Assembly: GCA_914767715.1 (NCBI GenBank)
Contig: OU612070.1
Location: 14,337,501 to 14,401,500 of the forward strand
From: Membranipora membranacea
Taxonomy: Eukaryota; Bryozoa; Gymnolaemata; Cheilostomatida; Membraniporidae
DNA: 64,000 nucleotides
Reading direction: 5' to 3'
Position 1 is the stretch's first letter. Each line of letters begins with the position of its first letter. A program made the translations under genes and the position numbers. Below, piece by piece: positions 51,301 to 63,551 of this stretch. The notes beneath the pieces were generated by a model. The model ran no database searches. It was not told the DNA's origin and saw only the letters and a list, made by a program, of their open reading frames with translations.

Positions 51301-53273
51301 TAGAATCATACCTTAGTTTAATCTCAAACTGTGGCCGTAGTAAATGCAGTAGTTCCTTTGTATATGAAAATCTTCATCAATGCCAAGATCAGTTTGCAAG
51401 AGAGTTTTTGATTGAATAACTCTTGCTAGTTTTCAAGTCTGAATCTCCATAACTCAACTCTTCTTTCTATGGGAGTATTGTTTTGCAGGTAATTCTCGCT
51501 CCTTGTCGTTGGATCTATATGATCAGTTCGCCGGACTCGAAAAAACAGGAATGTTCCGCTTCACTCCGCCCACTCACACTTTGCTGGCTTTTCAGCAAGC
51601 GTTACATGAACTCGAACAGGAAGGAGGAGTTACCGGTAGAGCAGAGAGGTAATCAGGCCTGTAAACCTCTGATCATTCTGACACTGAGAATAGAATCCAA
51701 ATGAGGGACAGGTTCTATTCATAGAGTTATTAAATGCATAATAAATATATTTTAAACTGTATTATATGGTTCTATCTAGATCAAGTTGGATCCATTTGTC
51801 TGCATTTCGAGTTGCCCAGTGGAGGGGAAGCAACTTCAAAGCAGGCAAATGGATCAAACTTGATCTATATAGAACAATATTTTTTATGTATTTAATAACT
51901 CTATGGATCGAACCCATCTGTTGAGCTTTTTTCGTTTTGCATTTACTTTTCTTAAGCAAACATAAATTCCTTTGTTTGCTTAACTCGAAGTGGGATTTCT
52001 AACCCTCACTGATGAATAAATCCTTGTATGTTAGATGATTTCCGTAGGTATACAAAGAATAACACGATATTGAGAGAGGGTATGAAGCGACTTGGATTCA
52101 CAGAGCTCATCTCTCCTGACTATGCTGGGTACATCATAACTAGCTTTAGATACCCAGAGAGTGAAAACTTTAGCTTTGAAGTATTCTACAACAAACTCAA
52201 GGATAAAGGTAAAGGTTTATACACAAATTGAATGTTCAGAAATAAAACTTGATCATCATGGCGCTTCTATTACATGTTAAATATCTTTGATTATGAAAGT
52301 CTTGCTGACTTGCTGCTGTATGTCCAAGTTTGAGGCTGATAACTAAAGCTTGTTCACGTTTCCTATCGTAGAACCATCATGCTTCTCTGCATGGTTTTTC
52401 ACTCATAACTTCTGAGCTTATTGGTCAATGACCTTCTTACTCTCACATTATGTCCACCAATGTTTCAAATAACATCTTGAAAAGTTTTGAGGATGGTTGC
52501 GCATAACTTCCTGAGATATAGCCAGATAAAAAAAGTTCTTCCCGATTTTGTTTATTTGCTTGTTTTAATGGCTCCCTGCAGGTCACATGAATTCAGTCTG
52601 ATGAAAGTATTGGGTGTTGTAATAATAGCATTCATGGTAGCGATAAAGATAGCTTAAGAAACAAATCTTGAGCTATTCTACAAACTTCATGAATTTCCAT
52701 GTGCACCATCCATCTGTGTAGCACTATAGTTTTATGACATTGTTAATCAACAGCACTACATTTTTCGTCTCTCAGACTAGAAATTTAATTTTTGGAAAGG
52801 AGACACCACTGCCATCATAGGGGAATTTGGAAGAAAGATCATTAGAATTTACAAATATGTATGGGCGTGTGGACGAATATTTTGTCGTAGAAACTGGGTA
52901 GTCTTCTTTATTGCTGTAGAGTGGTAGCATTGTTATGACCTTGGTTGCAACTGAGCATGCCACATTATAGGGAGGTAGAGAGCAGATTGGCGCAGACATT
53001 ACGGCCTAGCCCCTAAGGCACCCCTATCTTGCCACCCTTTCTTCGGAATGCGGTGAGTGCCAAACCCTTGAGATTTTAACCAACATTTTTTAACCAACAA
53101 AGCCTCCTCACCGGTATGATTATTATCTATTTACAGGTCAAGTTCTGTATCCAGGCAAGATGGTAGATGAGGATTGTTTCCGTATTGGTAATATCGGAGA
53201 CTTACATCCTAAGGATATGGCCTACTTATTACTCTGTATTACTGAGGTCTGCACGGATATGAAAGTTTTCTGA
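48347..53273 (+). CDS. 2-aminoethylphosphonate--pyruvate transaminase-like enzyme
   Basis: Eight exons: 48347-48482, 48944-49084, 50041-50144, 50530-50767, 51117-51281, 51489-51648, 52048-52208, 53137-53273, giving 413 aa with matching phases. It is a fold-type I PLP aminotransferase. Visible family motifs: [15 protein letters not shown] at the start, [51 protein letters not shown] with the PLP lysine near residue 239, [27 protein letters not shown], and [11 protein letters not shown] near the end. PhnW-type enzymes convert 2-aminoethylphosphonate and pyruvate to phosphonoacetaldehyde and alanine. The N-terminus ([18 protein letters not shown]) is Arg-rich with no acidic residue, suggesting mitochondrial import. 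The acceptor of exon 7 is at 52047/52048; using the upstream AG at 52033-52034 would give a stop. Exon 1 is less certain than the rest. A related AEP-using family member is possible. Confidence 0.9.
49119..49634. mobile_element. palindromic GTCTAAGTGCTCAGAC element, split by the Harbinger MITE
   Basis: Removing the Harbinger element and one TAA rejoins GTCTAAGTGCTCAGACAGC at the left. The right arm ends ...CTCTGAGCAGTTAGAC. The inner arms GAGTTAGTGGCAT and ATGCCACTAACTC match perfectly. The intact relative at 63552-63664 confirms the outline. Confidence 0.87.
49124..49531. mobile_element. Harbinger-type MITE with TAA duplication, nested in another element
   Basis: The element at 49127-49528 (402 bp) has 23-bp perfect inverted ends (TGGCTGGTGCACATTGTCCC...) flanked by TAA on each side, the 3-bp duplication typical of PIF/Harbinger. 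Its interior is filled with subrepeats of the form CCCAGATCGACCCAG on both strands. It lies in intron 2 of the transaminase gene. Confidence 0.88.
49655..49740 (+). ncRNA. tRNA-derived SINE-like sequence
   Basis: A-box-like TGGTCTGACGGTTAAGGG and B-box-like GGTTCGATTCG (49705-49715) are tRNA-spaced. The stems are poor, so this is a tRNA-derived repeat and not a working tRNA. It directly follows the palindromic element in the same intron. Confidence 0.5.
51711..51914. mobile_element. 204-bp long palindrome of the GATCAAGTT family
   Basis: Outer arms GGTTCTATTCATAGAGTTAT and (opposite strand) GGTTCGATCCATAGAGTTAT continue into inner arms TCTAGATCAAGTTGGATCCA and (opposite strand) TATAGATCAAGTTTGATCCA, nearly to the centre. 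It lies in intron 6 of the transaminase gene. No transposase is present. Confidence 0.85.
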
Positions 53274-53298
53274 ACTGGTGTGACTACATACATAGGCT

Positions 53299-53304
53299 AA
53301 TAAA
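53299..53304 (+). terminator. candidate polyadenylation signal of the transaminase gene
   Basis: AATAAA occurs 26 bp after the stop codon. This is close but plausible for compact 3' UTRs. Confidence 0.4.
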
Positions 53305-54704
53305 CTTTGTATAGTAATACATAACAAATAGGTTTAACTTTGTATGACCTATTGGTAATGGCAGCGTTTTTATCTCACGTCAAAAATATGGACTACATGT
53401 TTTCTGGCAGACTTTTTCTTGACACTAAAATGGACTACATATTTGTCTCGGATACCATTTCGTGACAAAAAGTGAACTACATATCTATCCCAGCAGTATT
53501 ATTTTATGTCAGTATTATTCCCTAAGTAGAGCAGTTTTTTTTATAAATTGTGTAAGCTGCTCTGTATATTATCTACCTGACAATTATCTGTTGGTGATCA
53601 ACAACAGCATCATCGTCATACTCTATATTAATCTCATGTCTGACTTTGTCGCACATCAGACCTAATTAATTTTTTCTTGTCTTTATCATTGATTACAATT
53701 AATGAGACTCTTCAGCTTATATATAAATATAGATGAATGTCTAAAACTGAAACATTATCCAATACATGCGCTGACGATACTGTGCTGCCGCTGACGGTGT
53801 CACGGCAACATCGATGGCTCACTTAATTATTGACTAACAATGTTTGCGATATTATCAATAATACAGCCCTATTCAAATAATAAAATCATGATCATTGTTT
53901 AAGCAGGCTCGATTATGTGTTCAAGCCGCACCGGAGAGGCCTACATGTTTATCCTGTGTATTTTTAAAATAAAGTATTAATCAATCGATAATAGAGAAAG
54001 TCATCTGCCTGTTGAGCACTCTGTATCTTTCTCCCTCTGTGTCTCGCCAGTGTCACAGCTCGGTAATTATTACTACTTGACTCTCCGCAAACTTAAAGTC
54101 AATTGCTGTGACGCCTATTGTCATGTCTAAGACAGGCGACAGTGCTTCATGATCACGACGACATCAAATATGTCATAGCTTCAGACTAACATTATATACA
54201 ACTCAATTTTGTATCATCATCTCGGTCATGGTATAAAAAGTAACTACATTAAGTAAGTACATGTATCTGTGGTTACTTATGTCTACAAAGTGGTTGTAAA
54301 TCTCACATGGATACCTACTTTCGGCGCATTTACTAAGGCAAGTCATTCTAGTGTGATGTCCGACTTCTGATGATAATTGATATTAGATTATAAGGCTTCT
54401 AATCTTATAAATCGTGTTTGACTCTGACATTTCTCAGTAAGACCCTTCAATGTCCGAGATGACCGTCATTGAGAAGATTTCATTACTTTATCATGGTCAA
54501 TATCTCTTTAATTTAACCTTATTGGCTGTAACATGCTTTCCTCAAGTATGACATCATTCGTGATGAGATGTAAGGACTGACTTTTCAGACGGCGTTATCA
54601 TGAATATTTCATCGACAAACAAGTCGACTGTCTCAGCTCTAAAGTCAGCATATCAGTCTAATGTTGTCTTGTAGGTCAACCTATAATGTAACCTTCGAGA
54701 AAAC
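53305..54704. other. intergenic, nothing recognised
   Basis: This 1.4 kb of AT-rich DNA has no supported exon or repeat. It should contain the promoter of the next gene. Confidence 0.45.
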
Positions 54705-57700
54705 ATGGATATATTGTCACAACTGCTGTTGATCCTATATCTGATATTAACATATGACACGGCGTTTGGGGATATCTCCAACAACACCAGAGTTTTCTAT
54801 ATGGAACCTCCATACTGTCACTATAACATTACGCTTGAATATGGGGAAGAGATAATCCTCGAATCTTCCAACAGAAGTAGTGTGTATAATCAGGATGGCG
54901 TGTGCACTGCACACATATGGAACAAGAACACGACAAAACATCTCATCTACCTGTTCGAGCTCGGTAAGAATCAATCTATTCATGATCTTAGTAATTGACT
55001 TATATCTTCTTCTTTTCAAGAGGGGCCTTTTACCTCATGATTGTCTAATTATCGCTATTGTTTGCTGAACATGATCTTATTTTGTTACAGTGAATTTAAT
55101 CATACCACATATGGCAGCTGTAAAAATATTCCAGCTCTCCATATTAAGCCTCCCCTACTCTTGTGTGAAAAATGTAGCCAGCCCTCACCCCCTCTAAACA
55201 TGCAGTAACATATGCAACCCTCATTGTTGACCTCTCAATAAAATGCATATTAAAATAAAGTCGGGTAATTGCATGACAAATAACGCTCTAACCCAGTGTC
55301 AGCGACATGTCTTTTGCGATAATTGGTCCATGTACCGCTAATCTTAGTCTCCCCTCCCATATATTAGTCATTATAAAAAGAGCCCGTGTTCTTTGGCCTC
55401 ACAACCAGGGATTACAAAATAAGAATTTCCTGTAGTCTATAAATGCAATTTACAGATGGGACCTTTACCTTACCCATAGGACCTGTTTTATCTCAACATG
55501 ATTGCAGAATCCAGACGCATATGATCTCCTGCTCCTACAGAGCACTGAACTACCCAAGTCATCCATGTACAGGGCCATAATTAGAAAAGAAAATGGTAGG
55601 GGAGGCAAAATTTTGAGGCGAGTCCAAAGCATCTCCAGGAGGGGTGCTGTAAGCTCCTCCCAAAGAAATTTATAGCCATATAACTAGCAAACGAAAATCC
55701 CAGAGGAGCTGATTTTGACATGGATTATTCAATTATAGTGTTTTAGGACACTGTTGTTATCTGGCTCCCTTAGAACTACGGACCTGATCTATCCTTATTA
55801 TCAGCTTACAGTGGCTACCATTTTGTTATATTTGTAGGGCCGAATATCTCAGATTGTTCAGTCGAGCTGGTGTTTAATGATGGGATAATCAGGAATACTC
55901 GTACACCTGTACCCAGATATACCTGTGAGAACACACATAGTGTACTCACCGCTCACACTGATAACTATACAGGCAGAGTCAGGTAAGCTCATACAGTCAG
56001 CGATGAGTTTCATCTCACTCAAGTCTATTGCTGGCAGCATACTGGTGGCTGACTCTCTCTAATGATAATTTTTATAGTCTCACTGCCCTGTGGTACCTTG
56101 AGAGAAACATAGATTTTTATCGATATTAGTTTGGGACTACGGACTGTATACTGTTGTGGCACAGGAGCATCTGTCTGTATCTGAGGTCGGATCCCCTTCC
56201 TGGCACCACCGTGATCCGCTGAGAATCAAACACGGGACCTCTCAACTGAAAGACCCATGACCATCCCATTGCACCACGGCCACTCCCTTGACTCTGTTTT
56301 ATGTGTCAATCATAAAGAGGATGCAGTGTATAGGTGTTGAATATAGTTGAGTTATACTGTTTGGAACATACAATAATGTGTGATCCATGGGGAATTTTGC
56401 TTCGAGGCCTATTTTCCCATTTTCATTTAGGATTCTTGACATGTTGACTGTTTTTGACATGGCTCTCTCTCATGGTGCGAAACTGGAATTTTATATTCCC
56501 TCCCCCCCAAGAGTACATTATGAAGAGCAAACCATTTTATATGTAAAAAGAGAAAACCTTAGCTGCGATCAATGCATAATCAAAAATGGTGTGATTGATA
56601 ATTATTGATTTGTTTACCTGTAGGGTTTTGTTACGTAAGTTATTAATTTTTTAAGCTCTTTTGGTGCTGCAGTATCATTGGCGCCAACACCATACATGCT
56701 TGCTTGCATCACGTTTACAATGCAGGTCCAGAAAGTCTACCCTGACCCAGAATTACAGTACTATGCGTAAGAGAGCAAAAGCATATAATATTTATAATTA
56801 CTAATTATCGTAGCTACTATGCATTAGCTGTGTTGGAAGTTATCACCCCAACACAGCTAATGCACAGTAGCTACTCAGATCGCAACATTATGTGCCTGGG
56901 TTGTATCTTATATCTTTGTTTCAGTGTGATACGACCTTATACTACCCTGAGGAAAGATTTCTATTTTCGTCTGAGAGTGAAACAGATGAAACCATGGGAC
57001 GATCACGATGATAATGGATTGGGTAGGACTTACATATCTACATATCATTCATGAGTCTCAAATCTTTGTGTAACACTTTATCAAATTGAGCCCTTGAGTA
57101 AATACGTCATTTTTAGTCTTTTCTGCTTTTGATGCTGTCCGATATAACGTTATGTCCACTTTTGATTACCTTCATGATGTCAGTCACTGACTTTATATCT
57201 TCCAATAAGCATGAATAATTAATTTATCGGTCAGCTGAGGCAGACATACATACATGCCGGTTACAATTCTGTGAGCTGTCGGCAGCTCATACAAGTAATG
57301 AAAATGAAAATTAATTAAACCAATTACAGTGATATCCAAAAAACTCAGTTACTGGGGAAGTACCCTTACACAGATACACTGCAGATAGACGTGGCCCCGA
57401 AATTCATACTTGTTTGAGCAACGCACTTCAACTCGGTTGTGTCACATGTGTAAAGGTTTTCCATGGTGGTTTTCCCAAAGAGAGGGGAAAAATATCTCGG
57501 AGCAATTAAATGATTAACTTAGGGCATATGATGAAATTTTAGATTTAAGATTATGGTAAAGTAGTTATTCCATAGGTATGTGGTCAATATTGAGACTATT
57601 TTTTTGATGCAGGTTTATACGTAGATAAGAGCGTTGAGAATCCAGGTATACCTGCTGTACTATATACCATACTAGCCCTGGATTTCCTTATTCCCACAGT

Positions 57701-59581
57701 CATATTTATAATAAATGAGTGCAGCGGTAGAATTGAGGCTAGGAGGAAGCAGGAAGGTAAGCCTACAAGCAGATCTTTTATAATTTCTCCTCGACTCACT
57801 GATTAAATTTTGCACGACAGGAAGGGATGGATTGTGAGTCAGCAAAGTGCAATCAGCTGTCTCTATGCAAGATGTATGTACTTCTGTATATAATCTATAA
57901 AAGAAATGATTAAATCATGTATTGTTTCTCAGCTTATTACAAACAAGGCAAGTCCAATGATTGCTCTCAATTTTAATCATCTCAGAAAATCCATAACATG
58001 TTCTCGCTTGTCCTTCCTTCCTGTAACACTGGCTTTTTCCTGTTTGCGACAATAGATACTAACAATTGAGAAACAGTCCGACTGTACTCATTAATATACT
58101 AACAAACTGGAAACAGTCCTTTAATACTAACAAACAAGGAACATTGTTCTCCAATACTACCAAACTGTCCTCTCTAATACCAACGAGTTGCTCATACTAA
58201 CAAACTTGAAACAGTCCTACAGCACACTCTAATACTAACAAACACAAAACTGTCCTAGCTAATACAGTATTGACAAACAGAAGTTGTCTTCCCAAATACT
58301 AATGAGCTTAACATCTTCTTTCAAATTAAAATATGTTCCTTAGAATTAAAAACTGGCAAATCTCACAAACGCATGTCATGTCATGGTAACATTAATTTCG
58401 AACTTGTTACTCCAACATCGATGCGATTTCTGTAATGGATAATTGGTCATCAAGTGAACAAAGAAAATAAATTCAGGCATGGCCCTTATCACCCAATCTG
58501 TCCAACATTCATAAGTTTACTATCATCCGGGGGGCCGTCGGACAGGGGGCAAAGTCTGGGGGCTCAGACTACTATCATCATGATGTTAATTGCAAAATAA
58601 GTTGATTATAAGTTGTCTGCTCCTGATTGCTTTCCGTTTGAATGACTGTTGTGCTCTGATTTCTTTTGTTGCGATAGATCCTGCTAGCCTTCTTCCTTCC
58701 CAGCAAGATCCTCTTAACACAACAACCACCGACCAACCACCTCAACTCAAAGTCTTCCTCAATCACACCACAGATACAGATAACTTTAAACCAGTACACA
58801 AAAAAGCTGCTGTCGGGGCCGAGAGACAGGCAGCTTTCGACTCGGAGTTTATAAAAGCCTTCGACTGTGACGAGGGTTTAAAGACACCACCTGACTCCCG
58901 GCCTCAGTCCTCTAAGCAGTCGATGATCACAGCTACAGCTGATGTTCTGTTATTTCCTTACTTAATCCACTCGCAGAAAGGAGATAAAACTTATCTAAAG
59001 GTAAGAAGCGCGTACCATGCTTTCAATATGTTTGTGACATGTGATCAGTCTCTGATTATTCAGATCGAATGTCTGCCTCCAGCCTCTGCCCTGTGTTTGT
59101 TAGATATAAAATTCCATATCAATGTAAGATCCAAACTGGTTGTCTTGATTGAGGCAAAGTTAATCTGTCCTGACCTGTACCCTCTGACCTTAAAACCTCC
59201 GATAGTTTGGACCTGAGTAAGCAGTTCATTCATGAAGAAACTTACTAATGAGCAGTGTAAGTATGCCGGCGAAATTATGTTAGTAGAAATAGGAGAGACA
59301 ACTCCAAATTATTGTTGTTTCTTTTCTATCATTCACAGCAAAAGAATGATAACAGTAAGACGAATTCTTTGCTTACACACAACACATCAGGAAGGCATGC
59401 TAGCAGTGTAACCTCAGCGTCACCATCGAATCGTAAAGTCGCATTCCGCGACACTGCAGAGGTTAAAGATGAGGTCACAGACACACCCTCCCCAACATAC
59501 AGGAGAAAAATGACGCAGGAAATTAAATTCTCAGAACTCAAAGGATCAGTGGACGATCCGATCACACAATGGCTAAATTAA
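54705..59581 (+). CDS. single-pass membrane protein of unknown family
   Basis: Eight exons: 54705-54963, 55838-55982, 56431-56588, 56673-56766, 56925-57022, 57613-57756, 58678-59000, 59339-59581, giving 487 aa with phases that agree. Residues 1-22 form a signal peptide (MDILSQLLLILYLILTYDTA). About 220 extracellular residues follow with several cysteines (YCHYNITL, GVCTAHIW, SDCSVELVF, YTCEN, LSCDQCI, MLACITF) and NxS/T sequons. A helix (IPAVLYTILALDFLIPTVIFII) and then ECSGRIEARRKQE cross the membrane. The tail of about 190 aa is hydrophilic, with DDPITQWLN at the very end. I do not recognise the family; the first exon could suggest a CUB-like fold. Exon 3 uses a weak donor (G/GTGTGA), the least certain junction, supported by its phase and by the conserved-looking run into exon 4. 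Confidence 0.72.
56195..56290 (-). ncRNA. tRNA-derived SINE-like sequence, minus strand
   Basis: Read on the minus strand, an A-box region (GTGGCCGTGGTGCAATGGG) is followed by a B-box-like GTGTTTGATTC. The cloverleaf stems do not close properly. It lies in intron 2 of the unknown membrane-protein gene. Its head (GGAGTGGCC) resembles the copy at 49655 (GGAGTGGTC in part). Confidence 0.5.
56814..56874. repeat. hairpin GTAGCTACTATGCATTAGCT
   Basis: Arms of about 27 bp (GTAGCTACTATGCATTAGCT... and ...AGCTAATGCACAGTAGCTAC) enclose a loop of about 9 bp, 50 bp upstream of exon 5 of the unknown membrane-protein gene. It is probably another miniature palindromic element. Confidence 0.8.
58050..58320 (+). 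repeat. degenerate AATACTAACAAACTGGAAACAGTCC repeat
   Basis: Loose units of about 25-45 bp with TACTAACAAAC and ACAGTCC lie in intron 6 of the unknown membrane-protein gene. TACTAAC resembles a strong branch-point sequence and is present several times. Confidence 0.7.
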
Positions 59582-60920
59582 ACTAAATTATCTCTCGTCC
59601 AAACTGTTGAAAAACAGCCTATTCAGATAGAGCAGACAACTTTTGTTAGCAAATGAAGCACTTTGTTCACGACAATGAAACAGAAAGAGAGCCAAATTTC
59701 CATTGTACTGTTAAATAGTTAAGCATCGGAAGTATACACAGTAGATGGGATCACCTTCTCCTGATAATAACCCTGTTGTCACCTACCAGCTCTAAAGTTA
59801 AAAAATTCAAGACGGTTCATTAATGACCTTGACCTTTAGACATGGTGACAAAAATATATATTTTCACTGGGGTCGCTTTGTCCTCAATAACTGATTGCAT
59901 TTGCAAGTATATTGTAATGCAAAACAATAATATATAAAATACCGATTTGCAGATACCTACTCTATGTTTAGGGTAATAATTTTAATTTTGTGCTTGAATC
60001 TGAATTTATCTCATCATCTTCTGTGACAATGATCAGAGTTGAATTGCTGTTTCAATGGATGACTGATAATTTAGTCTCAGTTGGGAGTTGCTTGTTATAC
60101 CCATCTGATTGCTTAATCCTAGCTTGAGTTGGATCATGCTAATTTATTTATTGCATGTAAACTTATCATTAAAACTTAGATGTGTAAGGAAATTTGTACA
60201 TCTGGCCTATTGTTGTTCTCATGCTGTTTATTTTGTTATAAAATAATCATCTGCCAAACTGTTAATTATTGAAAATTATTGTAATTGATTATAAAGAGGT
60301 TATGTAAGTGAATGTCTGCTGTCCAATGGTTTAACCCTCCCCCACGGACTGTCTGTTGCTTTGTTCAAGGCTATAATGCTAACAAGCCAACAAGCTGTGA
60401 GGGCAGTCTACCCAGTCCTGCGGCGTGGTAAGCGGAAGCGGAAGGGGAGCAAGTGGATGCAGGCAAACTGGATCTAAGCCTATCAGTCTTTCAAGTCTAC
60501 TTCTTGGTCTATCATATCATAAAATATACAGCTTTCACTGAAAGGTAATAGCCACTTGTTTCTTGCTTTCACTTATTGCCTTATCATAAATTATGATAGT
60601 ACAGTCATGCACCCTGAACTGCACAGTTGTTGACTGTAATTCAAGCTTGAAGAAGCAATGAGATGACAATAGCTAATCATTGATTAGTCTATATTCTGAG
60701 GATCGTCTAGCATTCCGAGGCTAGCCTTTATACAGTACTGTCAGCTAAGTAATTATACTTTATATCTAATTCTATCGAGTGTCATAGGATTAATCATCGA
60801 GAGGCTGCGCTGAGCGGCAGCAGTATCATCTCACAGGACTAATTAACCGTTTGTCATAGTGGTGACTTTCTGATGCTGACTTGAATATTGCTAAATAGAT
60901 ATTGTCACAGTGTGGAAAGT
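59582..60920. other. intergenic, one single-ended repeat
   Basis: No exon is supported. A single end of the GATCAAG palindrome family (GCAGGCAAACTGGATCTAAG) occurs at about 60458-60478. Confidence 0.45.
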
Positions 60921-63518
60921 ATGGGCGAGATGAATTTTGCGGTGATCTATCCTACTCTCTTGGTTTTATGTGGTGAGTAATAAGTTCATGGGTTTGAGTA
61001 ATCAATGTTGAATGTGATGTTGAGATTGAAGCACATACATTACAGAGTTTTATCCTAGTTAGACCTTGCTGCTTATCATTTTAATTTTTATCAATCATCG
61101 GTTCAAATGTGGCGCAACAATCCAGGGTACAAAACTTTGTGTCATTACAAACTCATGAACGTGTTCTGCACATTCAGTCCATTTTTTATTTGTGTGGCAC
61201 AATGCTGATAATTTTTAGGAGAAATTAATTATACTCATCAAATTTAGTTGTGGGAAAATTGTGCAATGTTATGACATTTTAATTGAATTTTCTTCATAAC
61301 GCTTTCAACATCAAGTGTGCCATCCTATATGGGGATGTAATGGAGAAGGCAATTGAGACTTCAAGGGCTCTCACCTCTCTATTCAACAGTCAAATTTTAA
61401 ACTGAATTTTTGAACTCTTCGGCCAACAGACAGACAATGAAAGCGGGGAATAATAATAAGTTCATGTCACTTAGAGACTTATGGGGAGGCCACTGAAAAG
61501 AGTGAAACCTCTCAACTCAAAGCCTTCATGTGCTTAAACATATGTTGTCAAATTGTCGATGAAAGATGGCACAAGCCAGTGTGTCTTTTATTCTAGCTTT
61601 AGTGTGATTCAAAATATTCCCTGTACGTCTGGATGATTCAAATTATAATGCTGTCACATTTATTAGAATGCACACTTGTGTTTCTTTGACATGGCCTGAC
61701 AGTTTCTATAAACATACCGCTGTCTTTCCACTCCCGGAGATTGCTTCTGGGCTGTAAGTTGTTAGAATAGAATCGATAAGCTCTGATGGGGCTTTCATTA
61801 AAAGCAGCTTATAAGATATAGTAGTTTGTGGATGGGATGAGATTACTGGGTATTTAATCTATTGAGAGAGTGAGATGTTATGTCAGAGTTGATAACGAAA
61901 GTCCCTAATGCTCTAAATCCCCACAGGCCAGTGTTATTCTATCAACCTCCCACCTGTTTGTCGTAACACATAAAGTATATTTACTGCATCAGTGATCAGA
62001 CACCTTGTATCAAGTTAGTTCGTAAAATTTCACAAAATTTTCTTTAGAAAACCAGCCACTGTGTCCAGCTCAAAATACCAAGTTAATTTTTTTTCTGACT
62101 GAAGATCTTATTCATTGCTTGAGTTAAGTAATGGTCATCAGTCAGCGGTGAAATATTTTATGTGTCAATTTGCACTTTCTGATCAGATTAGACCTGGAAA
62201 ATAATGATGCTGATTGTAAACAGCTATTATGAATTTAATTCAGATAATAAATCCATCCATATGTCACACTTGTGTCTGAGATTGCTGGTTAGATAATTAT
62301 ATATGAGTCACTTTGTGTGGTTGTTTTATAGAAATTAAGCAGAAAACCATCAACCATCTCTATTATTCAATTAGCACTTCTAGTCAAAGGGCTGATCTAG
62401 TTCATTTTGTGTAGCCTTGTCACTCAGCCACCTTTTTGGCTTTTTTATTGAGATCTGTATCAAAATTCACAAAACATAGCACGCTAATTTTTCCGGTTTG
62501 TATTGTGTTCAGGAAGTTTCTCACATTTATTATGTCTTTGCACCTGCAAAAATTATTTTTAAAGCATCTGTTTATCATAAACTGAGAAGCCGTAAACTAA
62601 TTGCTCGGAATATTGCTTCTAATGGGAGTTATGCATCAATAATGCAATATCTTTTAATGAGGATGTATGTATGTACAGGTAGAATTTTTGTTTGCTTTAA
62701 CACCCACTGGTCAAAACTTGTAATTAATCAGAGCTGGAGTTTTTTTTAGTTGATTCATGTGGTAGGGTCAACCAGTGCAGCTTTCTGTGTTTCTGTCAAT
62801 TGGGAATTCCTTCGAAATTTTATCTCACGGCCTCAGAAAATACAACAGATTCTTAAATTGTTTTCAACTGCTGCTCAAGCCAAAGGTTTCAAGATTCATT
62901 GTGCCACTGCGCATAGCTATCAAAAACACCACAGCGATGGTAGCTTACTTCTTTCATTTACTACTAAGTGAACTATAATATACATAGACTTAGTAATAAT
63001 TTATTATTAAGTCTATGATAATATGATATTATATGTAGGTGGCTATTCTCCATTATCTATAAATTCACCATCAGAGTCTGAATTATGACTGACACCTCTC
63101 AATAATAATATCAAATATTCATTACTATAATAATATATTATAAATAACATAGGTGTTAGTGACAATTGAATTTTTGTCTTGTAGCCTTGGTACCTGGAAT
63201 TAAGTCAGCCTTCTGCCCGGAAGGTTGGGCTCAAGACAGACTCGACCCAACTATGTGCTTGCACTACATTCCAACAGAGGCTACATTCAATGATGCTAAG
63301 AAATCTTGCTCGCACATCGGCGGAGACTTAGTGGCACCTGACGGTTTTAGTGCAACAGCTTCAGTTGCCGAACATATGTATGTATGATGACATAACGTCA
63401 CAGTAAAATAACATTCTCAGAATGTAGATTCCATCTCTAGTAAAAACTGTTTTATTTTCTTAAAGTTCCAGTCAGATAAATTCCGATCCTATGTCTGTTT
63501 TGATGGAGTAGTGTTGGG
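60921..63518 (+). CDS. C-type-lectin-like secreted protein, 5' part
   Basis: Exon 1 (60921-60972) is a signal peptide (MGEMNFAVIYPTLLVLC). After a 2.2-kb intron, exon 2 (63185-63381) encodes the start of a C-type lectin domain: FCPEGWAQDRLDPTMCLHYI, then TFNDAKKSCSHIGGDLVAPD, which fits the CPxGW, Cys and AxxxCxxxGGxLA pattern. I favour the donor at 63382 because it is phase 0 and joins a candidate exon 3 (63472-63518, SDKFRSYVCFDGVVLG). The calcium- and sugar-binding half of the domain lies beyond the window or in unseen exons, so ligand type cannot be judged. Exon 3 is tentative. Confidence 0.65.
62411..62440 (+). repeat. single end of the TTGTCACGCGGC MITE family
   Basis: GTAGCCTTGTCACTCAGCCA matches the ends of the elements at 23643 and 25217; no opposite arm is visible. 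Confidence 0.6.
62983..63017. repeat. short hairpin CATAGACTTAGTAATAAT
   Basis: Thirty-five bp form an almost perfect palindrome ending CATAGACTT / AAGTCTATG, in intron 1 of the lectin-like gene. Confidence 0.85.
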
Positions 63519-63551
63519 GTATGAGGGATTTTATATGAAGATGCAAATGTC

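Noticed and set aside
48347-53273. Bacterial contamination as source of the transaminase
   Set aside because: Eight exons with GT-AG introns and in-phase joins, flanked by animal genes and animal-type transposons.
62498-62978. Two or three short plus-strand frames in intron 1 of the lectin-like gene
   Set aside because: No acceptor/donor pair in phase 1 links them to the signal-peptide exon, and no lectin motifs are visible.
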